DNA of 64,000 bases from Brevibacillus agri (GTDB taxonomy: Bacteria > Bacillota > Bacilli > Brevibacillales > Brevibacillaceae), in assembly GCF_004117055.1 (NCBI RefSeq), contig NZ_CP026363.1, positions 3,712,001 through 3,776,000 on the forward strand. The letters are read 5' to 3'. How positions within the stretch are numbered: position 1 is the stretch's first letter; the number at the start of each line of letters is the position of its first letter. Position numbers and translations under genes: made by a program. This document shows positions 26,669 to 34,185 of the stretch, one piece after another. Below the pieces are notes generated by a model. That model saw only the letters and a list, made by a program, of their open reading frames with translations. It was not told the DNA's origin and ran no database searches.

Positions 26669-27601
26669 TTGATCCGTTTGGGCTATGCCTGCATCAGCGT
26701 AAAGCTGAAAAACAATCCGAACAAAAAGACGACCGTTGCGCAAATCAATAAACTGGAGCCGCAGGCGCGCCTGAAAAAGCTGCGGCTAGTGTTGCAGACG
26801 AATTTTTTCAACCTGATGGATTTGCTCGCCTACAACGTGGAAAACCGCATTTTTTTGTATCGCCTCCCCTCGGAATTTGTGCCGCTGGCTACGCACCCGG
26901 TCGCGGCAGACTGGGACTGGGCCAAAGAATTTTCCTGGGACTTTCAGAAGACAGGCACATTCATCCGCAACAACGGCATTCGCCTGACAGCGCACCCCGG
27001 CCACTTCAGCATTTTGAACAGCGACAAGCCATCCGTGGTCGAGGCGGCGATAGCGGATTTTTCGTATCACGCCAAAGTGTTTGATCTGCTTGGATTGGAC
27101 GACAATTCGGTGCTGGTCACGCATGCCGGCGGTGTGTTCGAGGACAAGGTCACTTCCCTGGAACGATTTGCGGCGAACTTTGAGCGACTGCCTGAGCAGG
27201 TCAAGCGGCGACTGGTCGTGGAGAATGACGACACGTCCTTCACCATGCGCGAGGTGTTGGAGCTGTGCGAGCAGATCGGTGTGCCGATGGTGTTCGACAT
27301 CCATCACCACCATTGCCATTCGGACGGCGAGGAATGGACAGAGTATCTTCCGCGCATCATCCAGACGTGGGGGAAGCGCATCCCGAAAATGCACATGTCC
27401 TCGCCGAAATCAGCCAAAGACTTTCGCTCCCATGCGGACAATATCGATCCGGACGAATTTATCGCTTTTGCCAGCGCTCTCGCCGATTACCATGTCGATA
27501 TTGTGCTGGAATGCAAAAACAAAGACGATGCGCTGCTGACTCTGCGGCAACATCTGAAAAAACGCGGGGTTGAGGTCGAGGCGTTTGCCGCTGCCCCTTG
27601 A
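26669..27601 (+). CDS. uvsE: UV damage endonuclease UvsE
   Basis: A TIM-barrel endonuclease that nicks DNA 5' of UV photoproducts in a repair route independent of UvrABC. Metal-binding motifs of the family are present: LATHP, AHPGHFSIL, THAGGVFEDK, VENDDTSF, VFDIHHHHCH and HMSSPKSAKDFRSHAD. Family proteins begin with a strand like IRLGYACIS, so I chose the TTG at 26669, which follows AGGGGTGA; GTG codons at 26639 and 26642 are alternatives. The 310-residue length fits. A spore former benefits from it together with splB in this window. Confidence 0.9.
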   Translation: MIRLGYACISVKLKNNPNKKTTVAQINKLEPQARLKKLRLVLQTNFFNLMDLLAYNVENRIFLYRLPSEFVPLATHPVAADWDWAKEFSWDFQKTGTFIRNNGIRLTAHPGHFSILNSDKPSVVEAAIADFSYHAKVFDLLGLDDNSVLVTHAGGVFEDKVTSLERFAANFERLPEQVKRRLVVENDDTSFTMREVLELCEQIGVPMVFDIHHHHCHSDGEEWTEYLPRIIQTWGKRIPKMHMSSPKSAKDFRSHADNIDPDEFIAFASALADYHVDIVLECKNKDDALLTLRQHLKKRGVEVEAFAAAP

Positions 27602-27649
27602 TCGCCCCGGCAGGAAAACCAATTCGCTTTTGCCGCCAGCCAAACAGCC

Positions 27650-27687
27650 AAAAGGACGCCTACGCGAAAACAGGCGTCCTTTTTTTG
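27650..27687 (+). terminator. uvsE terminator
   Basis: AAAAGGACGCCT pairs with AGGCGTCCTTTT and a T7 run follows. Confidence 0.9.
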
Positions 27688-27695
27688 CTTGCTCG

Positions 27696-28535
27696 TTAAT
27701 CGCAACTGCAACCACAGTCGCAGCCATGTCCGGAGGAGGAGCTTCTATGTCCGTAAGACGATGAGCTGCTGCGTCCGCCAGAGCTGCTGCCCCTATGATG
27801 CCAAACTTGGCAACGGTCGTGATAATGCTTCATTCTCCGTTGATGGTGTTTGTAATGTCTGCGGTATTCGCTGTATTTCCGGCGGTGATCCCGGTATTGC
27901 TCGCATTTGTGACGGAAATACTGCATCCGGTCCATATGGAAATGGAACTTGAACAAATACAGTTCGATTTCCGAGCCTGGCCGGACGTTTTCCGCTGACG
28001 GCGGCCTCATGTTTGGCGAAGCATTTGGTGGACGCCGGTTCGGCATGACGTTCGGCGGCATCGGATTCGGTCTGCGGTTTGGCGGCATTGGGTTGGCTGG
28101 CATCCGATTTGGCGGCATTTGATTGGACGGCATCCGGTTTGGCGGCATCGGATTGGCTGGCATCCGGTTTGGCGGCATCGGGTTAGCTGGCATCCGGTTT
28201 GGCGGCATCGGGTTGGCTGGCATCCGGTTTGGCGGCATCGGATTGGACGGCATCGGTTTTGGCGGCATCGGGTTTGGCGTATTCGGCATAATCTGGTTAG
28301 GAGATGGCACGTTCGGCCGTTGCGGCATCGGGCGTGCCGGGATGTTGTGCTGCGGATTCTCCGAGCTTTGCGGCGCTTTCGGCTTCGACGGTGACGGTAC
28401 GTTTGGCGATGGTACGTTAGGAGACGGTACAATCGGTGACGGCAACGGCATTATCGGGGAAGGCGGCTTTGGCATTTCTTTGGGACGCCTTGGGGACGAT
28501 GGAGGCACAGGCGGCATCTTGCGTCGCTTTTCCAC
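27696..28535 (-). CDS. Pro/Met/Asn-repeat protein, probable spore surface protein
   Basis: A 279-residue low-complexity protein. The N-terminal half is Pro-rich with VPSPN-type repeats, then a run of perfect decapeptides (NPMPPNRMPA units), then a ~55-residue His/Arg/Tyr-rich helix-like part (YRDHRRKYSEYRRHYKHH), a Ser/Gly stretch and a Cys cluster GCDCGCSCD at the end. This build resembles Bacillus coat or exosporium proteins such as CotG-like and CotB-like ones: basic Tyr/His blocks, Ser runs, Cys tails. That is an analogy, not homology. No signal peptide is seen. The start is uncertain; GTG at 28535 or 28547 are the candidates, with AAAGGA just upstream. Confidence 0.65.
   Translation of the reverse strand: MEKRRKMPPVPPSSPRRPKEMPKPPSPIMPLPSPIVPSPNVPSPNVPSPSKPKAPQSSENPQHNIPARPMPQRPNVPSPNQIMPNTPNPMPPKPMPSNPMPPNRMPANPMPPNRMPANPMPPNRMPANPMPPNRMPSNQMPPNRMPANPMPPNRRPNPMPPNVMPNRRPPNASPNMRPPSAENVRPGSEIELYLFKFHFHMDRMQYFRHKCEQYRDHRRKYSEYRRHYKHHQRRMKHYHDRCQVWHHRGSSSGGRSSSSSYGHRSSSSGHGCDCGCSCD
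28081..28260. repeat. Six tandem 30-bp units inside the coat-like gene
   Basis: Six exact-length 30-bp units beginning GGCGGCAT, differing at a few bases, code on the minus strand for the decapeptide NPMPPNRMPA and variants. The register is perfect in 60-bp steps from 28081, so copy number may vary between strains. Confidence 0.95.
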
Positions 28536-28681
28536 GGAAATGAACACGTCCTTTCTGATGAAATAACACAGTACATGGTATGACATTTATCCCGCTCAAG
28601 AAACGACAATCGCCCAGTTTCCAAAAATGGATTGAGCCCGTTTTTTTCCACTATAGGGAAGGCGCCGTGCCAATCTTGATC

Positions 28682-28709
28682 TTGACTGCGCGCTCACTTT
28701 CGTTACAAT
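28682..28709 (+). promoter_or_regulatory. hutH: hutH leader promoter
   Basis: TTGACT and TACAAT with a 16-nt spacer. An inverted repeat couples its spacer to the leader: CTCACTTTCG at 28693-28702 and CGAAAGTGAG at 28746-28755, perfect over 10 bases. Such a split palindrome may be an operator pair. Confidence 0.65.
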
Positions 28710-28764
28710 AATACTAATAACGAAAATTATCTGACAGTTGTAGAGCGAAAGTGAGGAAAGACGT

Positions 28765-28836
28765 ATGTGGCCTCCAATCGGGCTTACGCGTTTCATCCAA
28801 TCACATAGAACCCGGGAGCGAGGGGTTAGGATCTAG
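28765..28836 (+). CDS. Putative 23-codon leader peptide before hutH
   Basis: AGGAAAG precedes an ATG that opens a 23-codon frame (beginning MWPPIGLTRF, ending RGVRI) whose TAG stop falls in the loop of the downstream terminator hairpin. A ribosome translating it would enter the 5' arm of the hairpin and could keep it from forming. Only one His codon is present, so this is not a classic histidine-attenuator peptide. It may also be a chance frame. Confidence 0.35.
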   Translation: MWPPIGLTRFIQSHRTRERGVRI

Positions 28837-28858
28837 TATCCTAACCCCTCGCTCTTTT
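28816..28858 (+). terminator. hutH: Leader terminator/attenuator before hutH
   Basis: A 17-bp perfect stem (28816-28832 with 28838-28854) with a 5-nt loop and a following TTTT. It stands about 100 nt downstream of the promoter and 33 nt before the hutH start, so full-length hutH mRNA requires read-through or antitermination. B. subtilis hut uses HutP antitermination at such a place; HutP-type XAG triplets at 7-nt spacing were not found here and no hutP gene is nearby. Confidence 0.8.
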
Positions 28859-28891
28859 CGTTCTCTGCTCTGTTAAAGGAGGAAACTATCC

Positions 28892-30400
28892 ATGAATCAG
28901 CAAGCAAGCGTCATCCATATGAATGGGAATCGCCTGCGCATTGAAGACGTCGTCCGGATTGCCAGGGACGCTCACCGCATCGAATTGACCCCCGAGGCGC
29001 TGGAAAATGTGCGCCGCTCCCGGGCGATGGTCGAAGAGATGCTCCAGGAGCAAAAAGTCGTCTACGGCATCACCACAGGCTTCGGCAAATTTTCCGATGT
29101 CATGATTCAGGGCGAAGATGTCAGCAAGCTGCAGGAAAACTTGATTATGAGCCACGCCTGCGGAATGGGAGAGCCTTATCCGGTGGAAGTCGTCCGCGCC
29201 ATGATGGCGTTGCGAATCAATGCGTTGGCAAAAGGCTATTCCGGCATCCGGGAAGAAACGCTGCTGCACCTGGCCGAGCTGTGCAACCGCGGCGTCCATC
29301 CGGTCATTCCCCAGCAAGGCTCGCTCGGCGCCAGCGGCGATTTGGCTCCGCTCGCGCACATGGTCCTCGTCATGCTCGGCAAGGGCGAAGCGATCGTCAA
29401 TGGACAGCGGATGAGCGGAGAAGCGGCGCTCAAAGCAGTCGGGCTCTCCCCGATTCGCCTGCAGGCCAAAGAAGGTCTGGCCCTGATTAACGGCACGCAG
29501 GCGATGACCGCCCTGCTCTGCCTGGCCTTGTACGATTCGCGCGTCGTCCTGGAAAGCGCGGAGCTGATCGCGTCGATGACGATTGAAGCGTTGCGCGGCA
29601 TACCGAAAGCGTTTGATCCGCAACTGCACCTCGTCCGCCCGCATCCCGGACAGCAGGAATCGGCGAGACGACTGCTCGCGCACCTGTCCGGCAGCGAAAG
29701 AACCTCGCAGCAGGGCGAGCTGCGCGTCCAGGACCCTTACAGTCTGCGCTGCCTCCCGCAAGTCCACGGAGCGACACGCGATACGCTGGAGTACGTCTGG
29801 GCGACGGTCACCCGGGAGTGCAACAGCGTGACCGACAACCCGATCCTGTTCACGGAAACAGGCGATGTCATCTCCGGCGGAAACTTCCACGGGCAGCCGA
29901 TGGCCTTTGCCGCCGATTTTTTGGCGATCGCCATGGCAGAGCTGGCCAACATCTCCGAGCGCCGCACAGAGCGACTCGTCAACCCGCAGCTTAGCGGCCT
30001 GCCCGGATTTTTGACCGAAAACGGCGGTCTTCATTCCGGTTTTATGATTACGCAATATGTAGCCGCTTCCATCGTCTCGGAAAACAAAGTGCTGTGCCAT
30101 CCTGCGTCCGTCGATTCCATCCCGTCCTCGGCAAACCAGGAGGACCACGTCAGCATGGGGACAACCGCCGCCCGCAAGCTGCGCACGGTCATTTCCAACG
30201 TGACAAAGGTGCTCGCCATCGAATATTTGGCGGCAGCACAGGCGATCGACTTCGGGAATGGAGAGCTGGGCGCAGGCACGAAAAAAGCTTACGAAGAGCT
30301 GCGCCGCGTCATTCCCCGTCTGCACGAGGACCGGGAAATGCACCCCGACCTGGTGAAAGCAGAGGAACTGATTCAAAAAGGAGCGCTTGTCATTCTCTAG
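28892..30400 (+). CDS. hutH: Histidine ammonia-lyase
   Basis: First enzyme of histidine degradation: removes ammonia from histidine to give urocanate. The 502-residue protein has the Ala-Ser-Gly triad (A147-S148-G149, in LGASGDLAPLAHM) that cyclises to the MIO electrophile, plus YGITTGFGKFSD, GTQAMTALL and the C-terminal SSANQEDHVSMG. AAAGGAGG precedes the ATG. It stands alone: no hutU, hutI, hutG or hutP gene is visible in the window. The leader hairpin upstream suggests regulated read-through. Confidence 0.97.
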   Translation: MNQQASVIHMNGNRLRIEDVVRIARDAHRIELTPEALENVRRSRAMVEEMLQEQKVVYGITTGFGKFSDVMIQGEDVSKLQENLIMSHACGMGEPYPVEVVRAMMALRINALAKGYSGIREETLLHLAELCNRGVHPVIPQQGSLGASGDLAPLAHMVLVMLGKGEAIVNGQRMSGEAALKAVGLSPIRLQAKEGLALINGTQAMTALLCLALYDSRVVLESAELIASMTIEALRGIPKAFDPQLHLVRPHPGQQESARRLLAHLSGSERTSQQGELRVQDPYSLRCLPQVHGATRDTLEYVWATVTRECNSVTDNPILFTETGDVISGGNFHGQPMAFAADFLAIAMAELANISERRTERLVNPQLSGLPGFLTENGGLHSGFMITQYVAASIVSENKVLCHPASVDSIPSSANQEDHVSMGTTAARKLRTVISNVTKVLAIEYLAAAQAIDFGNGELGAGTKKAYEELRRVIPRLHEDREMHPDLVKAEELIQKGALVIL

Positions 30401-30505
30401 TAGTGATCCGCGCTGGGAATGCCCTCCCTTCTCTGCTATGATGAAAGCGAAGGCGGCACGACCGCACGACCATTCGATTCGCTGTAGAGCATGGAGGGCT
30501 GCCTG

Positions 30506-30934
30506 ATGAAGCCAGCATCTGAGCCGCTGCAACACCCTGACTATCTTTTGTTGTTCGACGGTGTTTGCCATTTGTGCAACAGCGCCGTTCAATTCATCCT
30601 CAAGCGCGATCCTTCCGGCAGCATTCACTTCGCTTCTTTGCAGTCGGAAAAAGCGCAGCAAATTTTGTCCCGCTTTTCGTATGCCGAAAGCGGGCTGTCA
30701 TCTGTCGTCCTGATTGCCCATGGACGCTTATACACCAAGTCAGACGCGATTTTGCGAGTGGCGCGCAAGCTGTCCGGGGCCTGGCCGCTGTGCTACTACC
30801 TCGGCCGTCTGTTCCCCCGTCCCGTCCGCGATTTCACCTACGATTGGGTGGCCAAAAACCGTTACCGCTGGTTTGGCAAACAGGAACAGTGCATGCTGCC
30901 TACTCCCGAGATCAAGGCTCGCTTTCTGGACTGA
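30506..30934 (+). CDS. yuxK: DCC family thiol-disulfide oxidoreductase (YuxK-like, DUF393)
   Basis: A 142-residue protein of the DUF393/DCC family named for its D-x-x-C-x-x-C motif, here FDGVCHLCN near the N-terminus. The C-terminal RDFTYDWVAKNRYRWFG is also typical. A thioredoxin-like redox role is predicted; the physiological substrate is unknown. I chose the ATG at 30506, 8 nt after GGAGGG; the earlier in-frame ATG at 30491 overlaps that site. Confidence 0.87.
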   Translation: MKPASEPLQHPDYLLLFDGVCHLCNSAVQFILKRDPSGSIHFASLQSEKAQQILSRFSYAESGLSSVVLIAHGRLYTKSDAILRVARKLSGAWPLCYYLGRLFPRPVRDFTYDWVAKNRYRWFGKQEQCMLPTPEIKARFLD

Positions 30935-30947
30935 CTGATCGGTTAGA

Positions 30948-30965
30948 AAACTTGGCTGCGCCAAA
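30948..30965. repeat. 18-nt palindromic repeat, copy 1
   Basis: AAACTTGGCTGCGCCAAA, with TTGGC/GCCAA arms, sits between the yuxK-like gene and the terminator. An identical copy lies at 57239-57256. Confidence 0.6.
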
Positions 30966-31002
30966 CCCTTGGCGACGCCTTTGTGGCACTTATGTACAAA
31001 AA

Positions 31003-31038
31003 AAAGAGGAGCCGTCGCGATCTGTCGGCTCCTCTTTT
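31003..31038. terminator. Bidirectional terminator
   Basis: AAAAGAGGAGCCG pairs with CGGCTCCTCTTTT between convergent genes, with A/T-runs on both sides. Confidence 0.9.
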
Positions 31039-31040
31039 CG

Positions 31041-31961
31041 CTATTTGACCCGCGCTTGCGGGTGATCGTCGCTTGCGAAGGCAGCGGCTTTGGCGTTTGC
31101 CTCCACCTGTGCCGGGCTTTTGCTGCCCGGGATGACCGTCGTGACGGCCGGGTGCTTCAGGCACCACGCCAGCGCCCACTGCGCCATGTCCACGCCCTCC
31201 GGCACTTCGCTTTCCTTGATTTTGGCAACCTCTTCGAGCAGGCGGGCGACGTGCTGCGGATCGTGGCGGTGGCGCACATCGTTTCCGGCGAACACGGCTC
31301 CTGGCTTGTATTTTCCGCTCAAATAACCGCTCGCCAGCGGCACGCGTGCGAGCACGCCCAAATCCTGCTCCGCGCACGACGCAAACACCGCTTCCTCCGG
31401 CTTGCGATCCAGCCGGTTGTAGACGACCTGGATCGTCTGCGCGTTGACGCGGGAAGCTCCGCCCACCTGATGCATGTTGTCGTTTTTGGCAATCGACAAG
31501 CCCAGATGGCGAATCTTCCCTGCCTGCACCTGCTTGTCCAGATACGTCCACAGCTCGTCGTTGTCAAACGCTTCGTCTGGCCCGGAATGGAACTGGTACA
31601 GGTCGATGTAGTCGGTCTGCAAAGCCCGCAGCGATTTTTCCAGTTGCTCCTGCACAGCGGCAGCCCCGTACTCGTTCGTCCGCGAAAACTTGTCGTGGAA
31701 ATGGTGGCCGAACTTCGTCGCGATGATCCAATCGGCGCGGCGGCTCTTTTTCAAATAGCCTCCGATCAGCTTCTCGGACAGATGATCGCCGTAGCACTCT
31801 GCGGTGTCGATCAGGTTGATCCCCAGCTCGTGCGCCTTGTCCAGAATCTGGTCGACTTCTTGCTGCGAAAAGTCTTGCCCCCACTCTCCGCCAAATTGCC
31901 ACGTCCCTACGCCAATGACCGAAACAGTCAGTTCCGTTTTCCCTAATCTGCGGTACTTCAT
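31041..31961 (-). CDS. Aldo/keto reductase
   Basis: A 306-residue NADPH-dependent TIM-barrel oxidoreductase. The AKR catalytic tetrad is present: D52 and Y57 in IDTAECYGDH, a Lys in IATKFG, and a His in DLYQFH. The C-terminal cofactor segment VTTVIPGSKSPAQVEANAKA is intact. The YhdN/IolS-like subgroup is likely. The substrate is unknown. The start is supported by GAGGAGG 8 nt upstream. Confidence 0.92.
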   Translation of the reverse strand: MKYRRLGKTELTVSVIGVGTWQFGGEWGQDFSQQEVDQILDKAHELGINLIDTAECYGDHLSEKLIGGYLKKSRRADWIIATKFGHHFHDKFSRTNEYGAAAVQEQLEKSLRALQTDYIDLYQFHSGPDEAFDNDELWTYLDKQVQAGKIRHLGLSIAKNDNMHQVGGASRVNAQTIQVVYNRLDRKPEEAVFASCAEQDLGVLARVPLASGYLSGKYKPGAVFAGNDVRHRHDPQHVARLLEEVAKIKESEVPEGVDMAQWALAWCLKHPAVTTVIPGSKSPAQVEANAKAAAFASDDHPQARVK

Positions 31962-31996
31962 TGTCGATTCCTCCTCGCGCCTCTATGTAGAAAAGG

Positions 31997-32020
31997 CCCT
32001 GAGCGAACTGTCGCTCAGGG
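31997..32020 (-). terminator. Thioesterase-gene terminator
   Basis: CCCTGAGCGA pairs with TCGCTCAGGG over a 4-nt loop; TTTT follows closely on the minus strand. Confidence 0.75.
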
Positions 32021-32036
32021 TGAAACCAAACGAACA

Positions 32037-32546
32037 TCAGATTGTTTTTTCGATGTTTAACTGGCTGACAAACGCTTGCAGGCTGTCTTTCCGTTCCTTG
32101 CGCATTTTTTTGCGCTCCTCGGCAGTAGCCATCAACCTTTTCTCTTCCTCGGTTTCCGGAACGATGGCCGGAACCTCGGTAGGATTGCCCGCTTCATCGA
32201 GCGCGACAAAAGTCAAAAACGAAGTGGCAGTCAGGACTCGTTCCCCTGTTTGCAGGTTTTCCGAGACGATTTTCACAAAGACCTCCATGGACGTGCGCCC
32301 TGTCGAGGAGACAAACGCTTCCAGGCAGATCGAATGCCCCATTTTTACGGGTGCCAAAAAATCGATGGAGTCTATGGAAGCAGTCACGACCGGGCGGCGC
32401 GAATGCCGCATGGCAGCGATTGCCGCTACCTCATCTATATAGGCCATCATCGTCCCGCCGAAGATGGTCCCGTGGTAATTCGTATCGGACGGTTGAACCA
32501 AGGATGCCTGGATCGTGCGGGATTCTTGTGTAGTCTTGACGTTCAT
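32037..32546 (-). CDS. Hotdog-fold acyl-CoA thioesterase (YkhA-like)
   Basis: A 169-residue single-hotdog acyl-CoA thioesterase of the YciA/YkhA group. The family phrase PSDTNYHGTIFGGTMMAYIDEVA carries the N and G-T/G-G residues of the active-site helix, and VEAFVSSTGRTSMEVFV-type strands follow. A charged helical extension (EERKKMRKERK) closes the protein. It hydrolyses acyl-CoA to free CoA; chain-length preference is unknown. AAGGAG lies 8 nt before the ATG at 32546. Confidence 0.9.
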   Translation of the reverse strand: MNVKTTQESRTIQASLVQPSDTNYHGTIFGGTMMAYIDEVAAIAAMRHSRRPVVTASIDSIDFLAPVKMGHSICLEAFVSSTGRTSMEVFVKIVSENLQTGERVLTATSFLTFVALDEAGNPTEVPAIVPETEEEKRLMATAEERKKMRKERKDSLQAFVSQLNIEKTI

Positions 32547-32613
32547 CACTGTTGCTCCTTTGTCAATCATGTTCATGCTCCCCCATCATATCACAAGGCA
32601 TCCGCTGTTCCAA

Positions 32614-33387
32614 TTACATACTGACAGTTGTCATATGGCTGCGCTCGCGCAGGCGGTCCAGCACGGTATCCGCCTCCTCCTGCAAAAAATAGCGCAGCAT
32701 CGGCACGTTCCATTCGTAGGCGGGGCGGTAGCCATCGAGCGCGAACCAGTTTTCGTCGATGTGCGCAGCCAGCTTCCTGCGCTCCCGGTTCGCGCAGTAA
32801 AACTGCTCCAAATAGTCCGTTCCCCAGCGGGAAAAGGACGACGTCTCTTTGGTCACGGCAGTCAACAAAATTTCCTGGCCCGTATCAATCAAATCCAGCG
32901 GGTACAACTGGCAACTGAACGGCTTGAGCGGCAGGACATCGTGCCCTGCCTCTTCCGCGTAGGCGTGGATCGCACAGCCGAAGCGGCCGTTGTTTTCCTG
33001 ATAAAACAGACAGTTGCCATGCCGCATACGAATCGTGCCTGGCAACTGTCCCCGGTCCCACACGCCGTAGCGCTCCCAGTTTTCCCGCTCGCCTGCTGTC
33101 TGCAAACGGGCAGCGATCGCCGGAACCTGTTTTTCCAGCAGCGGGATTTGCCATTCCTCGACGGCGTATGGCTGGCCGCCTTCGCAGCAAGTCTCGCGGT
33201 GAACCGCCCGGCAATTCCAGCAGTCCAGGTGAAACAAAGCGAGCAGAGCGGGTACGTCCACCATGTACCGCCCTGCCTTTATCATCGCATGCCTGTTTTT
33301 TTTCATGTACTTTTCGCAACTGTACACTTCTTTTTCACTCATCGGATCGGGTGTTCCGACGTAGCGATAGGATGGCTTCCTGTTCAT
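32614..33387 (-). CDS. Cysteine-rich DUF3109/YkgJ-like protein
   Basis: A 257-residue protein with a cluster of Cys in the order C-x2-C (LDCWNCRA), CC (ETCCEG), then single Cys in GNCLFYQ, FGCAIHA and FSCQLYPL. This pattern of C..CC..C..C resembles the Fe-S or zinc cluster of the YkgJ/DUF3109 family. Function is unknown. The ATG overlaps the stop of the upstream small gene by 4 bp (ATGA), so translation is coupled. There is no signal peptide. Confidence 0.7.
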   Translation of the reverse strand: MNRKPSYRYVGTPDPMSEKEVYSCEKYMKKNRHAMIKAGRYMVDVPALLALFHLDCWNCRAVHRETCCEGGQPYAVEEWQIPLLEKQVPAIAARLQTAGERENWERYGVWDRGQLPGTIRMRHGNCLFYQENNGRFGCAIHAYAEEAGHDVLPLKPFSCQLYPLDLIDTGQEILLTAVTKETSSFSRWGTDYLEQFYCANRERRKLAAHIDENWFALDGYRPAYEWNVPMLRYFLQEEADTVLDRLRERSHMTTVSM

Positions 33388-33707
33388 TTTTCCAGGACGA
33401 TCTCCGCTTCCGTACCGAAAATGTTCAGTTTTCCGTCTGCATAGGTGGCGAGATCCACTTCTTCTCCGGGAATTTCCATCAAAATTTCCACGCTTTCCTC
33501 GTCCGCTGCCACAAACAGCAGCAACAGGTCTTTTTCGTCAAATTCGTTGTCGGTGAGCTTCACTTCTGTCAGTTGTCCCTGAAACTGCGCGACTTCTTCA
33601 TCGTCTTCGCTTTCCGTGTCCCATTGCGTAAAAGTGACAGACAGCGTTTGCTTGGCAAACTCGTCCGCAAGCAGGCGCAAAAGCTGTTCGTGCTGTTGAA
33701 TTTCCAT
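33384..33707 (-). CDS. Small acidic hypothetical protein
   Basis: A 107-residue very acidic protein (many Glu/Asp) beginning MEIQQHEQLLRLLADEFAKQ and ending IFGTEAEIVLEK, likely a helix followed by strands. No family is recognised. A GGAGGG site precedes the ATG at 33707; the upstream frame from 33770 lacks one. It is translationally coupled to the Cys-rich gene downstream, which hints at joint function. Confidence 0.6.
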   Translation of the reverse strand: MEIQQHEQLLRLLADEFAKQTLSVTFTQWDTESEDDEEVAQFQGQLTEVKLTDNEFDEKDLLLLFVAADEESVEILMEIPGEEVDLATYADGKLNIFGTEAEIVLEK

Positions 33708-33774
33708 TGTCAATCCCTCCGAAAAAATATCATTACTGCCCATCATAGCAAAGTGCAGCGGAAAAGCCAAAAGA

Positions 33775-33800
33775 AAAACCGCTTCCCAAACCGAAGCGGC
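33775..33800 (-). terminator. Terminator of the pterin dehydratase gene
   Basis: CCGCTTC pairs with GAAGCGG, followed by TTTTT on the minus strand. Confidence 0.7.
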
Positions 33801-33812
33801 TGTTTCCTGACG

Positions 33813-34097
33813 CTAGCTTACTTTGCTGATCGTCTGGGCGAGGGCAAAATCTTTGCCCGTCAGCCCTTTTGCCTCGCGGGTCGCGAGCGTAAACGTCACA
33901 GTTCCGCCAGACAGGTGAATCTCGACATGCTGACTGTCATGCTCAAGCATTTCCGCCACACGGTTTACAAAGCTCACAGCCGTGGCAAAGTCTCTACAGT
34001 GATATGTGCGAGACAGCGCCATCCTGTCTTCTACCAGCTTCCAGCCCGGAACCTTGCTCAAATACAGTTTGACCTGTTCCAAAGACAGCTTGCTCAC
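33813..34097 (-). CDS. Pterin-4a-carbinolamine dehydratase (PhhB-like)
   Basis: A 94-residue protein of the pterin dehydratase family. The usual H-x-x-x-x-x-V-x-I pattern is seen around MLEHDSQHVEIHLSGG and the C-terminal AKGLTGKDFALAQTI is family-like; the canonical double-His (HH or HN) is relaxed to EHDS/QH, so activity is not certain. It would dehydrate 4a-hydroxytetrahydropterin during pterin recycling; no aromatic amino acid hydroxylase gene is in the window. The GTG at 34097 follows GGGGGG. Confidence 0.8.
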   Translation of the reverse strand: MSKLSLEQVKLYLSKVPGWKLVEDRMALSRTYHCRDFATAVSFVNRVAEMLEHDSQHVEIHLSGGTVTFTLATREAKGLTGKDFALAQTISKVS

Positions 34098-34185
34098 TCA
34101 CATCGCCCCCCTTTTGTCCGATGAATCGGTGGTAACACCATCATATTCAGCAGACAGAAAGGTTAGTCACGCTTATCCGCGCTAC

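Noticed and set aside
28081-28260. Regular 30-bp repeats as a CRISPR array
   Set aside because: Units are contiguous with no unique spacers and code in frame for a decapeptide on the minus strand.
28123-28566. Gly-rich 147-codon frame on the plus strand opposite the coat-like gene
   Set aside because: It is the mirror of the decapeptide repeat; the minus-strand frame has a ribosome site, folded-looking ends and a Cys tail.
28741-28800. HutP binding triplets in the hutH leader
   Set aside because: XAG trinucleotides occur but not at the 7-nt period required by HutP.
28886-30661. 591-codon antisense frame across hutH
   Set aside because: Product has no family likeness, hutH is complete on the other strand; GC-rich third positions produce such frames.
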